From IMG/VR virus record IMGVR_UViG_3300036820_000205, positions 1 to 36,283 of that record: a stretch of 36,283 nt of DNA. The stretch is one strand, 5' to 3'. Below are positions 28,122-35,279 of the stretch, piece after piece. Below the pieces are notes generated by a model. That model saw nothing but the letters and a program-made list of their open reading frames with translations. It ran no database searches and was not told the DNA's origin. Position 1 is the stretch's first letter, and the number at the start of each line of letters is the position of its first letter. This DNA comes from a virus. The translations under genes and the position numbers were made by a program.

Positions 28122-29885
28122 GTGGCACTCGAAAAGCTCAACGCAACCCAGATCTGCACCTGGGCACCTCCGCTACCTCAGCGCGCGTTCAAGATCACGA
28201 AGGCCGGCACCACCACTGAAGACATGATCTTCGCGGGCTCGGCCTCGGACGGTCGTCGATACGGGTACTTCACCCTGGACACCACCCGCTGGGCTCAGCA
28301 AGAGGGTCAGCACACCCCCCCAATGCAAGCCGGTGAGAAGTTTCAGTGCTGGACGTCGTCCTCGGCAGGCACTACCTTCCCGTACCCTCCTCCCTTCGAA
28401 GACGCCGCGATGCTTCCGAACTCCAAGTTCGGCGCGGCACAGTACGCTATCGACGCGTACGGCATCTCCACGTGGACGGCTTCTATCTCCGGAGACCGTG
28501 AGACAGGCGGCCAGACTGCCCCGTACGGTATCAAGGCCGATCCTACCTTGTGTACGGTCGTCTCCGTCCAGCAGCTCAGCGGTACCTGGTGGGTGTACTA
28601 CTCCCCCGTCACATCGAACACCTTCAATGCGGGTCAGGATGGCATCATCACCGTCCCGCAGCCGTTCAACCCGAAGTGGCTCGGCACGATCGGTCACGTA
28701 GCGGACACGGACTACAGCTATTCCCTGCCTGGCGGCCCTGACTCGCTCTCATGCACGCTCCAGGTAGAGCCGACATACCGCACCGACGCCCTTAACACCG
28801 GCCGGATCGTCACCGCGCACCGCGGAGCCTCATGCATCTGGGAAGGCGTCCTGAACGAGCCCACGCCGACGCCTACCGGCTGGGATATCACCGCGAACGG
28901 GGTCGGTACGTACGGCGCGAACTTCGGAGCCTGGTGGGAGCCCGGAGCCGGCCCGACAGCAGGGTCTAACGGCTGGACTGCCGACGCCCCGATCGACTTC
29001 GCTATTGCCCGAGGACTGCGCTGGCAGAACGGCGGCATTGGCACCCCCTCAGGGATCTACCTAGGACCTGTCCAGGACCCCGGCTCGCTCATGATCACGG
29101 ACTTCCTGAATCTGCTGTGCACCGGAGGCTCCCTCACCTGGGAACTGCGTCAGCCGGCTGGCGCGAGCACTATGCCTCCCGCTCCGTGGCAGCTCAAGGT
29201 CTTTCAGCTCCCGCAGGACCAGTCCGGCAACCCGCTTCAGCCCGGCCCGTCCACTAAGGTCTCAACGCAGATCCTCCAGGGCGACAAGTTCAAGCGCGTG
29301 GACCTGCTTCAGGCACTGCCGCGGACCCCTCCGGACCTGTACATCATCAACACCAACCCGATACCGCGGACGATCAACGCGAACATTAACACCATCATCG
29401 TCTACTACCAGGCGACCAGCGACGTCACAGCCACATCCACGCAGAAGGCAAAGGCCGCGACGTTCACCACGGTCATGGTGGACAACCCCTCGTCGGTGGC
29501 GTCACAGGGGCGCATGGAGTACACCCTGGACGTGACGAGCGCCGGGACTATGAGTCAGGCTGCCGCGGCGGCTATTGGCCGGAACGTCCTGAACAAGTAC
29601 ATCCGGGTCAACTTCGCAGCGACGTTCAGCGTCCAGCCCGGACAGCTCCTGAACGTCGGGGGTTTTCCGGTGGACCTGGGCTGCAACTGGGGCGGCCGGA
29701 TCGCTACGGTACAGGTGAACAACGCAGCGTTCGGCGGAGAGGTGGGGTTCGCTCCACTGACGTTCCTGATCGGCGAGTACGAGTTCAACGACGCAACGCA
29801 GACCGCGGCTATCACGCCTTACCAGTCGGCTAGGACGGACATCAGCTCGATCATCAGCATGCTTTACCCCGGCCGGTTCAGCTAA
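28122..29885 (+). CDS. Minor tail protein, hub/baseplate type, 587 aa
   Basis: GTG 28122 follows a purine-rich site. The central part has VADTDYSYSLPGGPDSLSCT, VEPTYRTDALNTGRIVTAHR and GASCIWEGVLNEP, a pattern of siphovirus tail-hub proteins (gp27-like fold: strand, 'PGG', then 'G..V.....G..W.G.' strands). The later part (SSVASQGRMEYTLDVTSAGT, then ATFSVQPGQLLNVGGFPVDL) is also typical. An N-terminal beta domain of about 190 residues may be adhesin-like. The protein would close the tail tip with the two large minor tail proteins. It ends the structural module; the next genes lie on the opposite strand. Confidence 0.75.
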   Translation: MALEKLNATQICTWAPPLPQRAFKITKAGTTTEDMIFAGSASDGRRYGYFTLDTTRWAQQEGQHTPPMQAGEKFQCWTSSSAGTTFPYPPPFEDAAMLPNSKFGAAQYAIDAYGISTWTASISGDRETGGQTAPYGIKADPTLCTVVSVQQLSGTWWVYYSPVTSNTFNAGQDGIITVPQPFNPKWLGTIGHVADTDYSYSLPGGPDSLSCTLQVEPTYRTDALNTGRIVTAHRGASCIWEGVLNEPTPTPTGWDITANGVGTYGANFGAWWEPGAGPTAGSNGWTADAPIDFAIARGLRWQNGGIGTPSGIYLGPVQDPGSLMITDFLNLLCTGGSLTWELRQPAGASTMPPAPWQLKVFQLPQDQSGNPLQPGPSTKVSTQILQGDKFKRVDLLQALPRTPPDLYIINTNPIPRTINANINTIIVYYQATSDVTATSTQKAKAATFTTVMVDNPSSVASQGRMEYTLDVTSAGTMSQAAAAAIGRNVLNKYIRVNFAATFSVQPGQLLNVGGFPVDLGCNWGGRIATVQVNNAAFGGEVGFAPLTFLIGEYEFNDATQTAAITPYQSARTDISSIISMLYPGRFS

Positions 29886-29886
29886 G

Positions 29887-29959
29887 CTCTGGTGAGAGGA
29901 TTCGAACCTCTGCAACGCGGATTAACAATCCGCTGCTCTACCAACTGAGCTACACCAGA
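29887..29959 (-). tRNA. tRNA-Asn (GTT)
   Basis: On minus it folds as a full cloverleaf: acceptor TCTGGTG / CACCAGA, D arm GCTC...GAGC with AGTTGGTA, anticodon stem GCGGA / TCCGC around TTGTTAA (anticodon GTT), T arm with GGTTCGAATCC, discriminator G. CCA is not encoded. It starts 1 nt from the next tRNA. Confidence 0.95.
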
Positions 29960-29960
29960 G

Positions 29961-30033
29961 CTCCCCCACAAGGATTCGAACCTCAAGCCTTCGGCACCAG
30001 AAGCCGACGCTCTACCAATTGAGCTATAGGGGA
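29961..30033 (-). tRNA. tRNA-Gln (CTG)
   Basis: Cloverleaf on minus: acceptor TCCCCTA / TGGGGGA (one T-G wobble), D arm GCTC...GAGC, anticodon stem TCGGC / GCCGA around TTCTGGT (anticodon CTG), T arm TGAGG-TTCGAAT-CCTTG with wobble pairs, discriminator G. CAG codons are very common in the tail genes of this window, so it may support late translation. Confidence 0.93.
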
Positions 30034-30045
30034 TCGTACTCTTAC

Positions 30046-30051
30046 AGTCTA
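30046..30051 (-). promoter_or_regulatory. -10 TAGACT for the tRNA pair, overlapping a stop codon
   Basis: TAGACT on minus lies 12 nt before the 5' end of tRNA-Gln. Its TAG is at the same time the stop codon of the glycoside hydrolase gene (30049-30051). It predicts a start of transcription near 30039. Confidence 0.5.
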
Positions 30052-31308
30052 CGGGTTGAACGAGTCCTGAGCGTCAAACAAGTTCATGATATCCTGGCCG
30101 GCCCCGGCTCGCACCGCACCCTGAGACTGGTCGCAGCCCGAGGTCCAGCCCGAGTAGCTGTTGGGCGTGCTGTAGCTGCTGGTGCGGTTCATGACGTCGT
30201 AGCTGAGGTCGTTCTCGTCCGGTCCGAGGGTCCACATGGTCATGCCGATGTTCAGGCTGGCCAAGTAGCTCAGGTAGGTCGGCACCTCAGTGGGCGCGGC
30301 GCCCCAGCACTGACCGGCGTTGCCGTTGGGGTAGGCACCGTTGAACTCGGGGCCGACCTCGGTCCTGTTGGTCCACTCGCCGTCCACCACCGGTACGTTG
30401 TCCTGGGTGATGAGGTCCCCGAACTGGGTAGCCCAGTATCCGTCGCCGTACGGGTCGTTGCCGTTGGAGACGTGGTGGTAGGAGTACACCGAGTTGCTGT
30501 CTGGGTCCGCTATCAGGTCGGCCGGGGTAGTGATCAGGCTAGCGATCGGTGCTTCCTGCCAGATTTGAGCGGCCCATCCAAGCGCGCGGATGTAGTCGGT
30601 CAGATCCTGGAAGCCGATGAAACCGGTGGTGCCGTTGAGCCACTGATCGAGAGTCATGCTGGGCAGCCGCGGTTCGTTGAAGCTGTCAATGACGATGTTC
30701 GGGTCGCTGCCGTACGCCTGGTACATGTCCGACCAGAAGGTCTCGGTGTTGGCGGTCGGCATGTCCTCGGCCGTGGTGTTGCTGGTGCCGCCGAAGTCGA
30801 ACGGGATGCCCGCGTTGGGGCCGGTGTTGTTGGCTTCGGTCTGGGCGTTGATCACGACGACAAGGCCTAGGCCCTCGGCGTAGGAGATGGCGTCCTTGGT
30901 CAGGTTCTCGTAGTAGGTCGGCTCGCTGGAGTAGCTGGAGGGCTGGGTGGGATCGCCGTTGACCGAGTCCACGTACTGGTCCTGCTGGACCTGAATGCGG
31001 ACAGTGTTGCCGTGCCATGCCCCTGCGATGGCATCAAGCTCAGATTTCATCGTCGCGAGGGCCGGGGAGTTGGCGGCTGAGTAGCCGGACCCCACGTAGA
31101 CCTCGGACGGGAACTGGAGGTTGGACAGCGTGACGCCATAGTTAACGAAAGGCGTGCCGCCCTTGAGGATCGTCGAGCCACTGGTGGTGAACGCTCCGGC
31201 CGGGTTGGACAGGCCCGACGCATGAGCCTTCGGCGTGGTGAGGTAGGACCCGGCCGGGATGGCGCTGAACAGCACGACGGCAGCCGCGATAGCAGTTATT
31301 CGTTTCAT
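30049..31308 (-). CDS. Secreted GH5-like glycoside hydrolase
   Basis: ATG 31308 has AAGGAG upstream; 419 aa. Residues 1-30 form a clear signal peptide (MKRITAIAAAVVLFSAIPAG, Ala-x-Ala end near AHA-SG). The remainder looks like a clan A (beta/alpha)8 hydrolase of family 5: FVNYGVTLSNLQFP, GNTVRIQVQQDQYV, the acid/base motif SFNEPR (Glu 212), SYHHV (His 278-279) and the nucleophile motif VVDGEWTN (Glu 311). Family 5 enzymes retain stereochemistry and cleave beta-glucans, cellulose or mannans. No carbohydrate-binding module is seen. A secreted enzyme with a signal peptide is unusual in a phage: it may open exopolysaccharide or plant polymers, or be an auxiliary gene from the host. It follows a small membrane protein gene by about 20 nt. 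Confidence 0.82.
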   Translation of the reverse strand: MKRITAIAAAVVLFSAIPAGSYLTTPKAHASGLSNPAGAFTTSGSTILKGGTPFVNYGVTLSNLQFPSEVYVGSGYSAANSPALATMKSELDAIAGAWHGNTVRIQVQQDQYVDSVNGDPTQPSSYSSEPTYYENLTKDAISYAEGLGLVVVINAQTEANNTGPNAGIPFDFGGTSNTTAEDMPTANTETFWSDMYQAYGSDPNIVIDSFNEPRLPSMTLDQWLNGTTGFIGFQDLTDYIRALGWAAQIWQEAPIASLITTPADLIADPDSNSVYSYHHVSNGNDPYGDGYWATQFGDLITQDNVPVVDGEWTNRTEVGPEFNGAYPNGNAGQCWGAAPTEVPTYLSYLASLNIGMTMWTLGPDENDLSYDVMNRTSSYSTPNSYSGWTSGCDQSQGAVRAGAGQDIMNLFDAQDSFNP

Positions 31309-31330
31309 AGATTCTCCTTGGTGGTTGTAT

Positions 31331-31846
31331 TTAGACGAACGCCATGATCAGGACGACTATTACGAGTAGCAGCGCGAAAATTACGGAAGGAACCGGGGTT
31401 TCCGACGTCCACTTGTACAGAGACCGCCGCGGAGTCCTGGGCTTCTCTTCGTACGTCGGCAGCTTGGATGCTGCGTAGTCCAGTGGTGAGATATGTTTCG
31501 CCGGGTCGAACTCCTGGACTAGGCGGTCCAGTGCGTACTGAGTCCCGTTCAGGGTGTACTCTGTCAGCCAACCTTGGTACCCGAAGGGTCCTTTGTAGCC
31601 GTGCAGGTCGTAGTAGATCTGGTCTAGCTCGGCCTGCCTCTTCTGCACGGTCTTGTGGTGGTAGTCCACGCTCCATTCTGCGTGCGTCATAAGCCGAGGT
31701 GTGGGTTGGGAGTATGTCGGCTCGTAGGGGATATACCAGGCTGGCTCGTCCACGATCTGGCACTCCCCCGGTCCGATGCACCGGAGCGTTGTCGCCGAGG
31801 TGTGGTACCCGCCATACGGGCAATAGGGATTGTGGCATTGGATCAT
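31331..31846 (-). CDS. Zinc-ribbon and C-terminal membrane-anchor protein, 171 aa
   Basis: ATG 31846 is chosen because GGAGG sits five bases before it; a TTG at 31858 lies in that site. The N-terminus MIQCHNPYCPYGGYHTSATT followed by L-R-C suggests a small Cys/His metal site. The middle is Tyr/Pro rich, with helix VDYHHKTVQKRQAELDQIYY. The C-terminal 22 residues (SVIFALLLVIVVLIMAFV) form a single membrane helix preceded by basic residues, so the protein is a tail-anchored cytoplasmic protein. Function unknown; it is cotranscribed with the hydrolase gene. Confidence 0.65.
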   Translation of the reverse strand: MIQCHNPYCPYGGYHTSATTLRCIGPGECQIVDEPAWYIPYEPTYSQPTPRLMTHAEWSVDYHHKTVQKRQAELDQIYYDLHGYKGPFGYQGWLTEYTLNGTQYALDRLVQEFDPAKHISPLDYAASKLPTYEEKPRTPRRSLYKWTSETPVPSVIFALLLVIVVLIMAFV

Positions 31847-31907
31847 GGTCGCCTCCAAATAGGTCAGATACTAGTGGAACACCGGCCGACCGGAGGCTAT
31901 TCCGGGT

Positions 31908-32342
31908 TTAGGCTAGGTCCATCGTCGCGAGGAACATGCCCGCCGCGGTCTGCTCGCCGTCTCGTACAGGGAATCCGACGTCCGTGCCAGGCTCATAGTC
32001 CCGGATCAGATGCAGATAGTGCTTTAGCTGTACATCCTGAGTCGGGGTGAGTCCCCCGGACTTCCAGGCTTCGAGCAGGATGTCAATATGGGCGCGGTCA
32101 GGATGGGGCTGGTGCAGGATGTTGGCTTGGTTCATCGCAACCGAACGCCAGAAGACATCGATCTTGGTTTCGACTACGGTCAGGCGTTCCACAACAGGGG
32201 TCAAGGCAGTCGCGAGTGAAAGATCAATGATCTCCTTCATCTTCCCTACCTTGTGACGGCTCCGGTTCTGGTTCCATTCGAACAAAGCAACAGCAGCCAT
32301 TAGACACGTAGCCACGACGTAGATCACATACGACCAGTCCAC
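31908..32342 (-). CDS. N-terminally anchored membrane protein with helical tail, 144 aa
   Basis: GTG 32342 has a purine-rich site (GAAGAAG) upstream. Residues 3-22 (WSYVIYVVATCLMAAVALFE) form one membrane helix. They are followed by basic residues, a probable coiled coil (MKEIIDLSLATALTPVVERL, then TVVETKIDVFWRSVAMN) and a conserved-looking HPHPDR-like end (HQPHPDRAHIDILLEAWKSG). The overall design resembles small phage membrane proteins sometimes called holins, but no lysis gene adjoins it. It is separated from the next upstream gene by an intergenic hairpin. Confidence 0.6.
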   Translation of the reverse strand: MDWSYVIYVVATCLMAAVALFEWNQNRSRHKVGKMKEIIDLSLATALTPVVERLTVVETKIDVFWRSVAMNQANILHQPHPDRAHIDILLEAWKSGGLTPTQDVQLKHYLHLIRDYEPGTDVGFPVRDGEQTAAGMFLATMDLA

Positions 32343-32353
32343 GTCACTTCTTC

Positions 32354-32401
32354 CCCTTGACCGTAGCTGCCCCGCCGAGTTCGGAGCTCCTAGGTCAAGG
32401 G
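32354..32401 (-). other. Intergenic hairpin before the membrane protein gene
   Basis: CCCTTGACC (32354-32362) pairs with GGTCAAGGG (32393-32401), 9 bp, around a loop of 30 nt. The loop lacks the TGGGTTTCGT core, so it does not belong to the U1-U10 family despite the equal loop length. It lies directly upstream of the ribosome binding site of the gene at 31908-32342 and may be a terminator or translational control. Confidence 0.5.
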
Positions 32402-32423
32402 TACCGTACAGACCCGACTATGG

Positions 32424-33020
32424 TCAGGTGGTGGTGGTGATTGTGGGGCTCTCGATCCAGGTGACGCCGTCCGGGGAAACGGTCATGATCCGGCCGTCCC
32501 TCAGGAGAAGCGCGACCGAGCCGCCCGGCAGGACACTGAACCTGCCCGAGTTGCCCCCGCCACCGGGCGAGCTGGCCGAAGCACCGGGCGAGCTGGCCGA
32601 AGAACTTTCAACGTCCACAGAGCCGCCCCCGCCGCCGAGCGAGCTGGCGGTCTGGGTGTAACAGGCAGTGAACATGGGGACGTCTAGGATGCGATAAGCA
32701 TCGTAGCTGAAGGTCGGCGCCTTCCCCTTTAGGTCGGCCTGTTCGGCGTGCCACTCCTTGGCCTTAGCCCGGTTAGCGCGATCGTTTGCCTGCTCGTTCA
32801 TACGGGCCTGCGCGAGCTTCCGGTATTTGACCGACAGCACCTCCAGTGCGCGGGACATGGCGAGGACGTCACCGGTCACAGCGTCGAAGGTATCGCTCGG
32901 GTCGCGGCGGGATGAACCGGTCACGACGAAGTCACGGGTCCGGAGCCGGACGACGGTCGCGTTGTAGTCTTGGAGGGTTTCGACTTCGATCGTGCCCTCG
33001 TTCTTGGAATTGAGGTTCAT
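32424..33020 (-). CDS. DUF1876-like domain protein with Gly-rich linker
   Basis: ATG 33020 follows AAGGGAG; 198 aa. Residues about 10-68 resemble the actinobacterial DUF1876 domain: TIEVETLQDYNATVVRLRTR, then DFVVTGSSRRDPSDTFDAVT and GDVLAMSRALEVLSV, where 'A..RLRTRD...GxxxRRxPxD' and 'GDELAxxRAL' are family hallmarks. DUF1876 has a double-stranded-RNA-binding-like fold in published structures as I recall; its function is unknown. A helical middle, a Gly/Ser/Pro linker (SLGGGGGSVDVESSSASSPG) and a small C-terminal beta domain (GRFSVLPGGSVALLLRDGRI) follow. The chimeric build is unusual. Its leader shares CACCTATCAAGG with the Tnp_20-like gene at 6597. Confidence 0.65.
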   Translation of the reverse strand: MNLNSKNEGTIEVETLQDYNATVVRLRTRDFVVTGSSRRDPSDTFDAVTGDVLAMSRALEVLSVKYRKLAQARMNEQANDRANRAKAKEWHAEQADLKGKAPTFSYDAYRILDVPMFTACYTQTASSLGGGGGSVDVESSSASSPGASASSPGGGGNSGRFSVLPGGSVALLLRDGRIMTVSPDGVTWIESPTITTTT

Positions 33021-33107
33021 AAGCGCTCCCTTGATAGGTGGTTAGGCCTGCATGTGGTTGCTGACGCTACATATAACCAGCTCGGTCAACAGTATATTCC
33101 GGCTCGG

Positions 33108-33113
33108 TATCCT
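33108..33113 (+). promoter_or_regulatory. Promoter with -10 TATCCT, predicted leaderless start
   Basis: TATCCT in context CTCGG-TATCCT-TG is followed by exactly 6 nt and ATG 33120, nearly identical to 2773-2785. The region 33021-33119 separates divergent genes and should also hold a minus promoter; AT-rich sequence at 33070-33098 includes TATACT read on minus. Confidence 0.6.
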
Positions 33114-33119
33114 TGAATC

Positions 33120-33485
33120 ATGACAGAGCCTACCGAAGAGAAGAAGCGGCCGGAGCGCGTGCTGGTCAAGCCCGACCCCGACTCTCGCTTGGCCGGCCTG
33201 CTGTGCCTGTACGAGACCCGGAAGGCCGCGGCCGACGAGGCTAAGAAGGCGTACGACGAGCTGAAGACATCGATCCTGTCCGAGCTAGAAGCGATGCACG
33301 CCGAAGAGGACTCCCGGCCAACCAAGGCCTATGACATCCCCGGCTGTGACATGTACCCCCCGGTGGCCTATACCTTCCACTCGTCCTTCTACCTGTCGAA
33401 CCCGAAGATCCGTGAGTACCTGCCGGACGTGTACGAGGCGTTCAAACTGCCTAAGGAATACTGGGAGCTGAAGCGTGGAAAGTGA
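33120..33485 (+). CDS. Hypothetical early protein, 121 aa, predicted leaderless
   Basis: ATG 33120 is fixed by the hexamer 6 nt upstream. The charged N-terminus (MTEPTEEKKRPERVLVKPDP) leads to a helix (LYETRKAAADEAKKAYDELK, then TSILSELEAMHAEED) and a C-terminal aromatic part (YDIPGCDMYPPVAYTFHSSF, then YLPDVYEAFKLPKEYWELKR). Genes of this kind often precede RecB/Cas4-like nucleases in actinophages, as here. No enzymatic motif. Confidence 0.65.
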   Translation: MTEPTEEKKRPERVLVKPDPDSRLAGLLCLYETRKAAADEAKKAYDELKTSILSELEAMHAEEDSRPTKAYDIPGCDMYPPVAYTFHSSFYLSNPKIREYLPDVYEAFKLPKEYWELKRGK

Positions 33486-33768
33486 GCCTCTGACCCTCTA
33501 TGACATACGGGACATCGTGCTCAAGGCTAAGGCTCAGACGCGTCCTCCCGCTCCGGACTGCGTGGTCATGGACAGCGTGTGGCTAGGCCGGATACAGGAG
33601 TCGTTCAGCCCTGAAATTCACCCGGCGTACGGTGCCTACCAGCTAGGGGACAGGGTGTTCGGCCTTACTATCTACCTAGACGAGACCTACCCCGAGCCTA
33701 TCTTCCGCTGCGCCGGGGAATATCTAGCAGAGAGGGCAGCCCGTGACGGACAACCTGGTCCCACCTGA
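33475..33768 (+). CDS. Hypothetical protein, 97 aa
   Basis: GTG 33475 overlaps the preceding gene by 11 nt and has GGGAG upstream. The product has a helical start (EPLTLYDIRDIVLKAKAQTR) and a beta-rich middle (PDCVVMDSVWLGRIQESF, YQLGDRVFGLTIYLDETYPE). No recognised domain. It is part of the plus-strand early operon and overlaps the next gene by 26 nt. Confidence 0.6.
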   Translation: MESEPLTLYDIRDIVLKAKAQTRPPAPDCVVMDSVWLGRIQESFSPEIHPAYGAYQLGDRVFGLTIYLDETYPEPIFRCAGEYLAERAARDGQPGPT

Positions 33769-34015
33769 GTTCAGGAAGGCACTAGTCAAGCAGTACTTCA
33801 GGCTGAGCGTGAGCGACGAACTGATAGCCGACTCGCAGATCCCAGACCTGGACCTGTTCCTGTCCGACCCCGTGGCCTACTGCCTCAAACACCCGTACGT
33901 ACCGCCGACCCGCAGGCAGCGCCTGAAGACCTGGATCGGTACCCGCCGCGAGAAGCTAGGTGAGAAACTGTACGAGTTCGTCGCGGGCACTGACTTCCCT
34001 GACGACCAGTGGTGA
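33743..34015 (+). CDS. Hypothetical basic protein, 90 aa
   Basis: GTG 33743 lies within the 3' end of the upstream gene, with AGAGGG before it. An N-terminal helical part (MTDNLVPPEFRKALVKQYFR) and an acidic middle (DLDLFLSDPVAYCLKHPY) are followed by a basic helix (TRRQRLKTWIGTRREKLGEK). It ends 3 nt before the inserted HNH gene. No known family. Confidence 0.6.
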   Translation: MTDNLVPPEFRKALVKQYFRLSVSDELIADSQIPDLDLFLSDPVAYCLKHPYVPPTRRQRLKTWIGTRREKLGEKLYEFVAGTDFPDDQW

Positions 34016-34017
34016 CC

Positions 34018-34444
34018 CGTGGCTGATACGGAACTTTGTGGAAAGTGGATGCCGCTAGCCAAGGCCTCTTGTGCACGAAGTAAAGGTCATGGATACGAGT
34101 GCAAACAAGCCAAATCTCTTCAGGCACATCGGGACTCAGAACGTCTAAAGTATGCCTCTGACCCGGACCTACGAAAACAAAAGCGCCTTACTATAGATAG
34201 ACGTGCCGCCGAGATCAAAGACTTGATAGACAGTATCAAGCTGGACAGCGGTTGCATAGACTGCGGTTACGCTAAGCATGCTTGTGCCCTAGACTTCGAT
34301 CACTTGCCCGGTTTCGAAAAAGTAGGCGGTATAGCAAGGCTACGCCGACGCAAGCTAGAAATAATCGCTGCGGAGCTAGAGAAGTGTGAAGTAGTCTGCG
34401 CGAACTGTCATCGTGTACGCACAGAAAGGCGATCGCGTGGCTGA
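34018..34444 (+). repeat. 9-bp direct repeat bounding the HNH insertion
   Basis: CGTGGCTGA occurs at 34018-34026 and 34436-34444. Both copies provide a GTG start followed by Ala-Asp. Removing the interval between the copies would place the nuclease start 3 nt after the stop codon at 34015, in line with the tight packing of the operon. Confidence 0.6.
34019..34444 (+). CDS. Free-standing HNH endonuclease (inserted)
   Basis: GTG 34019; 141 aa. The C-terminal half is a zinc-stabilised HNH fold: SGCIDCGY (C79, C82), ACALDFDHLPG with the catalytic His of 'DFDH' (H95), and EVVCANCHRVRTERR (C127, C130, H131). The N-terminal half has another Cys/His set (LCGKW, SCARSKGHGYECK) that could bind DNA. 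Its base composition is visibly richer in A and T than its neighbours. It is bounded by a 9-bp direct repeat, CGTGGCTGA, at its own start (34018-34026) and at the start of the following nuclease gene (34436-34444), as though it entered exactly at that gene's start. It is probably a homing-type endonuclease. Confidence 0.82.
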   Translation: MADTELCGKWMPLAKASCARSKGHGYECKQAKSLQAHRDSERLKYASDPDLRKQKRLTIDRRAAEIKDLIDSIKLDSGCIDCGYAKHACALDFDHLPGFEKVGGIARLRRRKLEIIAAELEKCEVVCANCHRVRTERRSRG

Positions 34445-35279
34445 CAACTTTACTGTAAAAGACTTCATGGCGGCTACTCCGAAATCTACAGCAGGGTCCA
34501 CTAGGTGGGCCGAACAGTATGGCAACGAACTCAAGGGCATCGTCAAGAGATACGCGGCCCGAGCCCCGAGAAGTGTACAAAAGTCGCTTGGGCCGAGCGA
34601 GCTTGGGGAGGAATGTGACCGGCAAGTCGTCGCGAAGATGGCCGCTACCAAGCACACCAACAACGTCGGTGACCCGTGGCCCTCAGTGATGGGGACGGCC
34701 GGCCATGCCTATGTTGAAGGCGCTTTCCAGTGGGACAACGCCGACCAGCAGTACGCCCGGTGGATCACTGAGGCCCGAGTCACCCCCGACCCCGGCCCAG
34801 ACCCGCACCCCGGCACCGCCGACCTGTACGACGCCTACAACCGCGCGCTGGTGGACCACAAGTTTCTGGGCCAGGCGAGCATGACGAAGCTGAAGTCCAA
34901 GGGTCCGAAGCGCGTCTACTATATCCAGCTTCTGCTCTACCGACTCGGCTACCTGAACCTGGGCTTGCCGGTGGACCGTATTGTTCTCATCGCGTGGCCC
35001 CGCACTGGCAGTTCGCTCGACGACATGTACGTCTGGGAGCACACACCCACGGCCGAGGATGACGAGCTCGTAGCCGAGGTGCTGAAAAACACCGCGCGGC
35101 GGCAGGAGATAGCCCAGCTCGTCCGGACCAACCAGTTCAACATCATGGATGTCACGGCCACGCCGAGCGACGACTCCTGCTTCTACTGCCCGCTGTACCG
35201 GCCCCAGTCGGCCTACGACGGCAAGTACGGATGCCCCGGAACGCTCCTCAAGAAGTTACAGGCTGAGCCACCTTCGTAG
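34437..35279 (+). CDS. Cas4/RecB-like PD-(D/E)XK nuclease with iron-sulfur cysteines
   Basis: GTG 34437 (280 aa) is chosen because it matches the same GTGGCTGA start seen at 34019; GTG 34413 is a longer option inside the HNH gene. The nuclease core is clear: MGTAGHAYVEG (H90), HPGTADLYD (D129), ALVDHKFL (D140, K142) and YYIQLLLYRLGY (Q164), the motif order of RecB/Cas4-family exonucleases. One Cys near the N-terminus (C60 in EECDRQ) and a C-terminal cluster CFYC...GCPG (C248, C251, C266) match the four-cysteine iron-sulfur site of Cas4 and AddB. It likely degrades or processes DNA ends in replication or recombination. It overlaps the converging gene downstream by 24 nt. Confidence 0.85.
   Translation: MADNFTVKDFMAATPKSTAGSTRWAEQYGNELKGIVKRYAARAPRSVQKSLGPSELGEECDRQVVAKMAATKHTNNVGDPWPSVMGTAGHAYVEGAFQWDNADQQYARWITEARVTPDPGPDPHPGTADLYDAYNRALVDHKFLGQASMTKLKSKGPKRVYYIQLLLYRLGYLNLGLPVDRIVLIAWPRTGSSLDDMYVWEHTPTAEDDELVAEVLKNTARRQEIAQLVRTNQFNIMDVTATPSDDSCFYCPLYRPQSAYDGKYGCPGTLLKKLQAEPPS

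Noticed and set aside
32354-32401. An eleventh member of the U hairpin family
   Set aside because: The loop is also 30 nt, but it lacks the TGGGTTTCGT core, the fixed loop edges and the G-C closure; the equal length appears to be chance.
32961-33000. Extra core copy GGGTTTCGA
   Set aside because: It differs from the core at the ends and has no complementary arms at the required distance; it lies in ordinary coding sequence of the DUF1876-like gene.
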